Source: Candidatus Electrothrix marina
Lineage (GTDB): Bacteria > Desulfobacterota > Desulfobulbia > Desulfobulbales > Desulfobulbaceae
Direction of reading: 5' to 3'
Length of the DNA stretch: 9,856 bases
Assembly (NCBI GenBank): GCA_004028495.1
Contig: MTKS01000038.1
Span: forward strand, 1-9,856
Positions 7,191 to 9,856 of this stretch are shown piece by piece; within the stretch, counting starts at the first letter, position 1, and each line of letters begins with the position of its first letter. Under the pieces are notes generated by a model. That model saw only the letters and a list, made by a program, of their open reading frames with translations. It had not been told where the DNA came from and did no database searches. Both the position numbers and the translations under genes were made by a program.

Positions 7191-7225
7191 AATGGCTCAA
7201 CCCCTTATGGTTGGGTCATTTTCAT
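7130..7225 (+). ncRNA. Possible small RNA or attenuated leader of about 95 nt
   Basis: If the promoter at 7093-7123 works, transcription would start near 7130 and meet the terminator at 7191-7222. The transcript would carry a 6-bp hairpin with a 7-base loop (7143-7161) and no open frame longer than 16 codons. The arrangement of promoter, structured body and intrinsic terminator fits a small RNA. It could equally be a leader attenuating the downstream frame at 7211-7435. I do not recognise an RNA family. Confidence 0.28.
7191..7222 (+). terminator. Strong intrinsic terminator in the intergenic region
   Basis: A 12-base arm (7191-7202, AATGGCTCAACC) pairs completely with 7209-7220 (GGTTGGGTCATT), with two G-T wobbles, around the 6-base loop CCTTAT. 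TTTT and then CATTTT follow (7219-7228). It is a textbook factor-independent terminator on the + strand. No protein gene precedes it within 300 bases, which suggests a short non-coding transcript or a remnant of a lost gene. It also covers the TTG from which the next frame would start. Confidence 0.7.
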
Positions 7226-7435
7226 TTTGACAAAACACTCAACAGGGTGACCACCGACAAACAGTTATCAGCCAAAATAAGCCGTCACCTGCGGCTGTTG
7301 AGAAGTCACGGGATTATCCGAAAACTTCCCCGACAGAATCGATACCAGGTGACCGTCAAGGGGATGCGGTTGAGTAACGCTCTGAATGCGTTGCCGGCGG
7401 CATCCATTGAAAATCTTATAAAAATTGCCGCTTGA
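7211..7435 (+). pseudogene. Remnant of a winged-helix C-terminal domain, 72 codons
   Basis: The frame is open from 7181 to TGA 7433-7435. Its only usual starts are TTG 7211, inside the terminator stem, and GTG 7247, and neither has a Shine-Dalgarno site. The translation has a compact helix-turn-helix/wing pattern: LSAKISRHLRLLRSHGIIRKL followed by NRYQVTVKGMRL, the layout of a MarR/ArsR-like winged helix with the wing at RQNRYQVT. From memory, longer uncharacterised bacterial proteins of roughly 400 residues end in just such a segment (LLRAHGLIRK...RYQLT.KG). I therefore read this as the 3' end of such a gene whose 5' part is gone. I cannot name its function. A short independent DNA-binding protein is the alternative. 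Confidence 0.45.
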
Positions 7436-7647
7436 TTTTCTTGTTTTTTGTGACAGAAGTTGAGGAGTAAGGCACTAATTTTTAGTTTTTACAAAGCACT
7501 AGGAACTTCGAGACTGTCTACATATAAGGCAGATCTTAAGCGACTGAATGACGAATACAGGGCTTGGCTGTCGGCAAGAGCGACGACGCTTACCGATGGG
7601 CCTTGTCGTTAAACGTATAGAGCCTTCAGGGCACAAAGCAGGGAGGG
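7436..7647. other. Intergenic stretch, no supported gene
   Basis: About 210 bases, continuing to the hairpin before the nuo unit. It has a T-rich start, a direct repeat of GCACTA (in 7472-7493, spaced about two helical turns), and a hairpin at 7571-7596 (TCGG with CCGA, and AGCG with CGCT inside). On the + strand, 7460-7612 is open for 50 codons from a TTG, with a helical, charged stretch (KADLKRLNDEYRAWLSARA), but it has no ribosome binding site. It may be further debris from the same lost gene neighbourhood. Confidence 0.35.
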
Positions 7648-7687
7648 AAACCAGGAGTTGAGAAAGAAGGACTCTACCTCCTGGTTT
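7648..7687 (-). terminator. Hairpin after nuoBC, probable terminator
   Basis: AAACCAGGAG (7648-7657) pairs perfectly over 10 bp with CTCCTGGTTT (7678-7687) around a 20-base loop. Read on the - strand it begins five bases after the nuoBC stop codon and ends in GGTTT followed by a C-rich stretch, so the U run is poor. It could be a weak terminator, a bidirectional end between converging units, or a stem protecting the 3' end of the nuo messenger. Confidence 0.5.
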
Positions 7688-7692
7688 GGTTT

Positions 7693-8970
7693 CTAATAAG
7701 GTCGCACAATCACCCGAGAAGGATCCTCAAAATCCTTACACAAGGGATGGCCGGGGAAATCATTCTTCAGATAGATTCTGCGCATATCCGGATGGTCGGT
7801 AAAGCGTACCCCGAACATGTCGTAGACCTCACGCTCATGCCAGTCAGCTCCCGCATACAGATCAGAGATGGTTGATATTTCAGCTCCGTCCTCTTTTTTG
7901 TCCACCCGGCAGCGGAGAAAAAGTTTGTGTCCGTCTTTCACCGAGAGCAGGTGGACCACGATGTCAAAATACTCCTTCCAATCCACGCAGGTGAGCTGGA
8001 TGAACATCTCCAAGCTGAGATCCTTATCTTCCTTCAGATACTGCACAACCTCTTTGTACTGCTCTTTCGGAACAACCAAATCAAGAACATAGTCCGTGCC
8101 CAGTTCAGCCACTTCTTTGGGGGTAGCATCAGGGTGATCATGAACCGTGATTTCCGGGAATTTTTTCTGGAGGGTCTGTAACAGCGTCCAGTTGCTGATG
8201 CCCTTGTGGGCAGGTTTTGTTCGGGAAGGAGAGGGCAGTTTTTCTTTTTTCAGCCGTGCAGGCCTGGGCGGTTTGTAATCAGGATTTTCTTTCTTGAACT
8301 GTTCCCTGGCTTCAGCCATCTCCTGATCCTTTTTTTCCTCCAGAGCGGCCCAATCCTGCTGCGTTTCAGTGAAGGTGTCAAAGGAGGGACTCTTCACCAA
8401 TTCACCAATCTCCCAAGGGATCTCACGACCTTCTTTCTTAATTTTTTCCTGCAACTGCATGATGCCGTAGAACAAAGCCTCCGGCCGGGGAGGGCAGCCC
8501 GGAATGTAGACATCCACCGGAATGATTCGATCAGCCCCTTTGACCACAGAGTACGAATCATAATAAAAAGGCCCGCCAGAGATGGCGCAAGAGCCCATAG
8601 CGATAACGTACTTGGGCGCAGGCATCTGTTCGTATAAGGTGATAAGGTTTTCGCTCATTTTTTCAACAACAGTTCCTGCCAGAATGATCAGGTCCGCCTG
8701 CCGGGCGCTGGCTCGGGCGACCTCGGCACCGAAGCGTGCCCAGTCATGTCGGGCTGCGCCGGTGGACATCATTTCAATGGCGCAACAGGATGTACCGTAC
8801 AGCAGAGGCCAGAGTGAGTTTGCCCGTCCCCAGGCCACCAGCATTTCCACGGAACGGGCAAGCTGATTGCCGCCGGGAAGCTTTTCTGCTATTTTTCCCG
8901 CCTGATGAGCAAAAACAGAGGATTCAGCAGAGGTTTTAACGGATTGTTTGCCTTCAATTTTTACTCCCAT
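7693..8970 (-). CDS. NuoB-NuoC fusion, NADH-quinone oxidoreductase (complex I) subunit
   Basis: Part of the peripheral arm of complex I, which passes electrons from NADH or another donor to quinone at the cytoplasmic membrane. The 425-residue protein joins two subunits. Residues about 30-180 are NuoB, with all four ligands of iron-sulfur cluster N2: the tandem Cys62-Cys63 in TSCCAIEMM, Cys128 in MGSCA and Cys159 in PGCPPRPE. Residues about 185-255 are a Glu/Lys/Pro-rich, partly coiled-coil linker. Residues about 258-425 are NuoC, with [13 protein letters not shown] (378-390) and HPDMRRIYL, ending [11 protein letters not shown] choose ATG 8970 over the GTG at 8991 because AAGGGGG lies 7 bases before it. 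The start overlaps the end of nuoA by 10 bases, implying coupled translation. NuoC-NuoD fusions are common; a NuoB-NuoC fusion without NuoD is less usual. No nuoD follows. Confidence 0.94.
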   Translation of the reverse strand: MGVKIEGKQSVKTSAESSVFAHQAGKIAEKLPGGNQLARSVEMLVAWGRANSLWPLLYGTSCCAIEMMSTGAARHDWARFGAEVARASARQADLIILAGTVVEKMSENLITLYEQMPAPKYVIAMGSCAISGGPFYYDSYSVVKGADRIIPVDVYIPGCPPRPEALFYGIMQLQEKIKKEGREIPWEIGELVKSPSFDTFTETQQDWAALEEKKDQEMAEAREQFKKENPDYKPPRPARLKKEKLPSPSRTKPAHKGISNWTLLQTLQKKFPEITVHDHPDATPKEVAELGTDYVLDLVVPKEQYKEVVQYLKEDKDLSLEMFIQLTCVDWKEYFDIVVHLLSVKDGHKLFLRCRVDKKEDGAEISTISDLYAGADWHEREVYDMFGVRFTDHPDMRRIYLKNDFPGHPLCKDFEDPSRVIVRPY

Positions 8971-9344
8971 ATCAAAACCCCCTTGCGCCACGCATAAAGC
9001 AAACCGGAAAAAAGAATAAAGATAAAAACGGATAATTCCATAAGAACAAGCTGGTGGGTTATACCTGCAACTTCGCCGTTCACGACAGCCCTGAAAATCT
9101 TTACACAGGGAAAGAGGAACAGCGTTTCAATGTCGAAGAGAAGAAAAAGCAGGGCGAAGATGTAATAGGCCACTTTGAAGCGGATACGCGCCCCGCCGAT
9201 AGGATCCTCCGAGCATTCAAAGGGCTGTAATTTGCGCACGGTATCCGGGGTGCGGAATGCAAGCAGTTTGGCGAGGATAATGGCTCCGCCGACAAAGGCG
9301 GTGCCGATGAATGCCGAAAATCCGATGATTATGTAGCTGTCCAT
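8961..9344 (-). CDS. nuoA: NADH-quinone oxidoreductase subunit A (NuoA)
   Basis: Membrane subunit of complex I, equivalent to mitochondrial ND3, 127 residues. Three membrane helices are visible: about 4-30, 57-80 and 98-121. The loop after helix 1 carries [10 protein letters not shown]. Cys44 in it matches the conserved loop cysteine of ND3 (YECG in many homologues), which lies near the quinone site. Helix 2 holds the conserved acidic pair Asp71 and Glu73 in [12 protein letters not shown]. It ends [14 protein letters not shown]. The ATG at 9342-9344 is the only sensible start. The best Shine-Dalgarno, AGGAGG, is 15 bases upstream, but the bases between can fold as CGAC-ACA-GTCG, shortening the effective distance. 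It is the first gene of a two-gene unit with the nuoB-nuoC fusion. Confidence 0.95.
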   Translation of the reverse strand: MDSYIIIGFSAFIGTAFVGGAIILAKLLAFRTPDTVRKLQPFECSEDPIGGARIRFKVAYYIFALLFLLFDIETLFLFPCVKIFRAVVNGEVAGITHQLVLMELSVFIFILFSGLLYAWRKGVLIWE

Positions 9345-9366
9345 GATACGACTGTGTCGCCTCCTG
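9345..9366 (-). promoter_or_regulatory. nuoA ribosome binding site, spaced 15 bases and bridged by a mini-hairpin
   Basis: On the - strand AGGAGG is followed by CGACACAGTCGTATC and then ATG. Fifteen bases is too long for ordinary initiation. CGAC and GTCG can form a 4-bp stem with a 3-base loop, which would bring the site to about the usual distance. No alternative in-frame start exists between the two. Confidence 0.45.
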
Positions 9367-9373
9367 TTGAATT

Positions 9374-9383
9374 CCTTATAAGG
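9374..9383. repeat. Perfect palindrome CCTTATAAGG
   Basis: A 10-bp perfect palindrome in the nuoA leader, between the possible promoter and the ribosome binding site. It could be an operator or simply AT-rich chance. No matching regulator is visible. Confidence 0.25.
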
Positions 9384-9399
9384 TAAAAAATAAGCTCTT

Positions 9400-9430
9400 A
9401 TAATGAAGAGTAAATCGGCCTGCTTGTCAA
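9400..9430 (-). promoter_or_regulatory. Possible promoter for nuoA-nuoBC
   Basis: On the - strand a perfect -35 box TTGACA (9425-9430) is followed after 19 bases by CATTAT (9400-9405), four of six to the -10 consensus. Transcription would begin near 9393 and give a leader of about 50 bases. An inverted repeat CTCTT-N6-AAGAG (9395-9410) covers the -10 region and could bind a repressor. The spacer is long, so the -10 assignment is uncertain. Confidence 0.4.
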
Positions 9431-9466
9431 GGATAATTCCGTTTCATCGCCAATGAGTTTTTTTTG

Positions 9467-9500
9467 TATTGTTCAGCAGTCCGGTACGGAACAATATTGT
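9467..9500. repeat. Overlapping inverted repeats upstream of nuoA
   Basis: TATTGTTC (9467-9474) is mirrored exactly by GAACAATA (9489-9496), 14 bases apart. The second arm also belongs to a perfect 10-bp palindrome ACAATATTGT (9491-9500). The motif TATTGT thus occurs three times, in alternating orientation, just upstream of the possible nuoA promoter and just after hflX. As a terminator for hflX it is poor, because on the - strand it is followed by an A run and not a U run. It looks more like an operator. Confidence 0.4.
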
Positions 9501-9539
9501 CCGAAAAGTGACAAGGGGCCTTCTCTGTTGTTATGATTT

Positions 9540-9856
9540 TTACTGTGCCTGCCGTGCCCTCCTGCTGTGCCCTATATCGAAGAGCTGGTGCTCCATCATT
9601 CCCAGCAGTTCTTTCAGTGTCCCCGCATCACGAGCGCAGATACAAAACCCGTTTTTCACCAGGGAGGGAAGATTGTCGTTCACCTGATCGATTTTATTAT
9701 ATACCCGCAGGCAGGGAATTTTATCCAGCTCAAGTTTACGCAGAATTTCCTCCACCACCTTGACCTGCTCCTTCCAGGCATGATTGGAAATATCAATAAT
9801 ATGGAGAAGGAGGTCCGCTTCAAACAGTTCTTCAAGGGTCGATTCAAAGGCCTTGA
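9540..9856 (-). CDS. hflX: GTPase HflX, C-terminal part; 5' end outside window
   Basis: HflX is a translation-factor-class GTPase that binds the 50S subunit and splits stalled ribosomes. Only the last 105 or so residues are in view, and the frame is open to the window edge. They begin with AFESTLEELFEADLLLHIIDIS, the HflX segment after switch II, in which the substrate helix is followed by a DLLLH-x-D strand. The G4 motif NKID follows in LRVYNKIDQV, giving guanine specificity. The G5 region reads CARDAGTLKELL in place of the commoner SA-x-x-G-x-G form. The tail GHSRRARQAQ is short, and the stop is TAA 9540-9542. The G1-G3 motifs and the N-terminal domain lie beyond the edge. It is followed by 195 bases before nuoA on the same strand, with no convincing terminator, so read-through into nuo is possible. 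Confidence 0.88.
   Translation of the reverse strand, partial: KAFESTLEELFEADLLLHIIDISNHAWKEQVKVVEEILRKLELDKIPCLRVYNKIDQVNDNLPSLVKNGFCICARDAGTLKELLGMMEHQLFDIGHSRRARQAQ

Noticed and set aside
7571..7596. A hairpin that might mark a tRNA or an attachment site
   Set aside because: It has no cloverleaf, no CCA end and no T-loop sequence, and no repeat of it is seen elsewhere in the window.
7460..7612. A 50-codon + strand frame from TTG, with a helical charged stretch
   Set aside because: No Shine-Dalgarno site, no ATG and no recognisable family; kept only as a remark on the intergenic stretch.
6884..7692. An insertion sequence or CRISPR array in the gene-poor stretch
   Set aside because: There is no transposase-like frame, no terminal inverted repeats with target duplication and no regularly spaced repeats.
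7868..8939. Several + strand open frames within the nuoB-nuoC region
   Set aside because: They are antisense to the clearly coding nuoBC gene with its conserved cysteine motifs.
9399..9404. TATAAT on the + strand, looking like a -10 box
   Set aside because: No rightward gene or clear -35 box goes with it; everything downstream to the right is antisense to hflX. The same bases fit better as part of the leftward nuoA promoter region.
9461..9500. The T8 run plus hairpin as a terminator of hflX
   Set aside because: On the - strand, the direction of hflX, the hairpin is followed by an A run; the T run is on the wrong side.
9469..9763. Two + strand open frames opposite hflX
   Set aside because: The - strand reading gives a clear HflX C-terminus with NKID; the + strand frames are shadows.

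Overview
The window most likely comes from a Gram-negative, Desulfobacterota-type bacterium (former Deltaproteobacteria, perhaps the Desulfobulbales). The reasons are the run thrS-infC-rpmI-rplT-pheS-pheT-ihfA, which ends in an IHF-alpha/HU-type gene as in proteobacteria, together with a complex I NuoA next to a NuoB-NuoC fusion. The taxon is inferred from gene content and protein style, not from a search.

Bases 1-6827, all on the + strand, form one translation operon: the 3' three quarters of thrS (threonyl-tRNA synthetase), infC (initiation factor IF-3, starting on the rare codon ATT), rpmI (ribosomal protein L35), rplT (L20), pheS and pheT (the two subunits of phenylalanyl-tRNA synthetase), and an ihfA/HU-family DNA-binding protein gene one base after pheT. 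The pheT frame is broken near 5508 by an apparent one-base loss. The two halves together still cover a full-length beta subunit. A strong intrinsic terminator at 6851-6883 closes the operon.

Bases 6884-7692 contain no complete recognisable gene. They hold a possible promoter with a palindrome in its spacer (7093-7123), a small hairpin (7143-7161) and a second strong intrinsic terminator (7191-7222), which together could form a transcript of about 95 nt. Next comes a 72-codon frame (7211-7435) that looks like the C-terminal winged-helix end of a longer, lost protein. A hairpin (7648-7687) lies where the rightward and leftward units converge. The stretch reads like a decayed accessory insertion between two housekeeping blocks.

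Bases 7693-9856 are on the - strand. Reading leftward, they hold the 3' end of hflX (ribosome-associated GTPase), a 195-bp gap with inverted repeats and a possible promoter, nuoA, and a fused nuoB-nuoC gene translationally coupled to nuoA. The nuo unit stops at the hairpin just past nuoBC. No nuoD or other complex I gene follows in this window, so the remaining subunits must be encoded elsewhere.

I found no CRISPR array, tRNA, rRNA or intact insertion sequence. The points most worth a second look are the NuoB-NuoC fusion in an isolated nuoA-nuoBC unit, the possible small RNA with its terminator, the winged-helix remnant, and the pheT frameshift.
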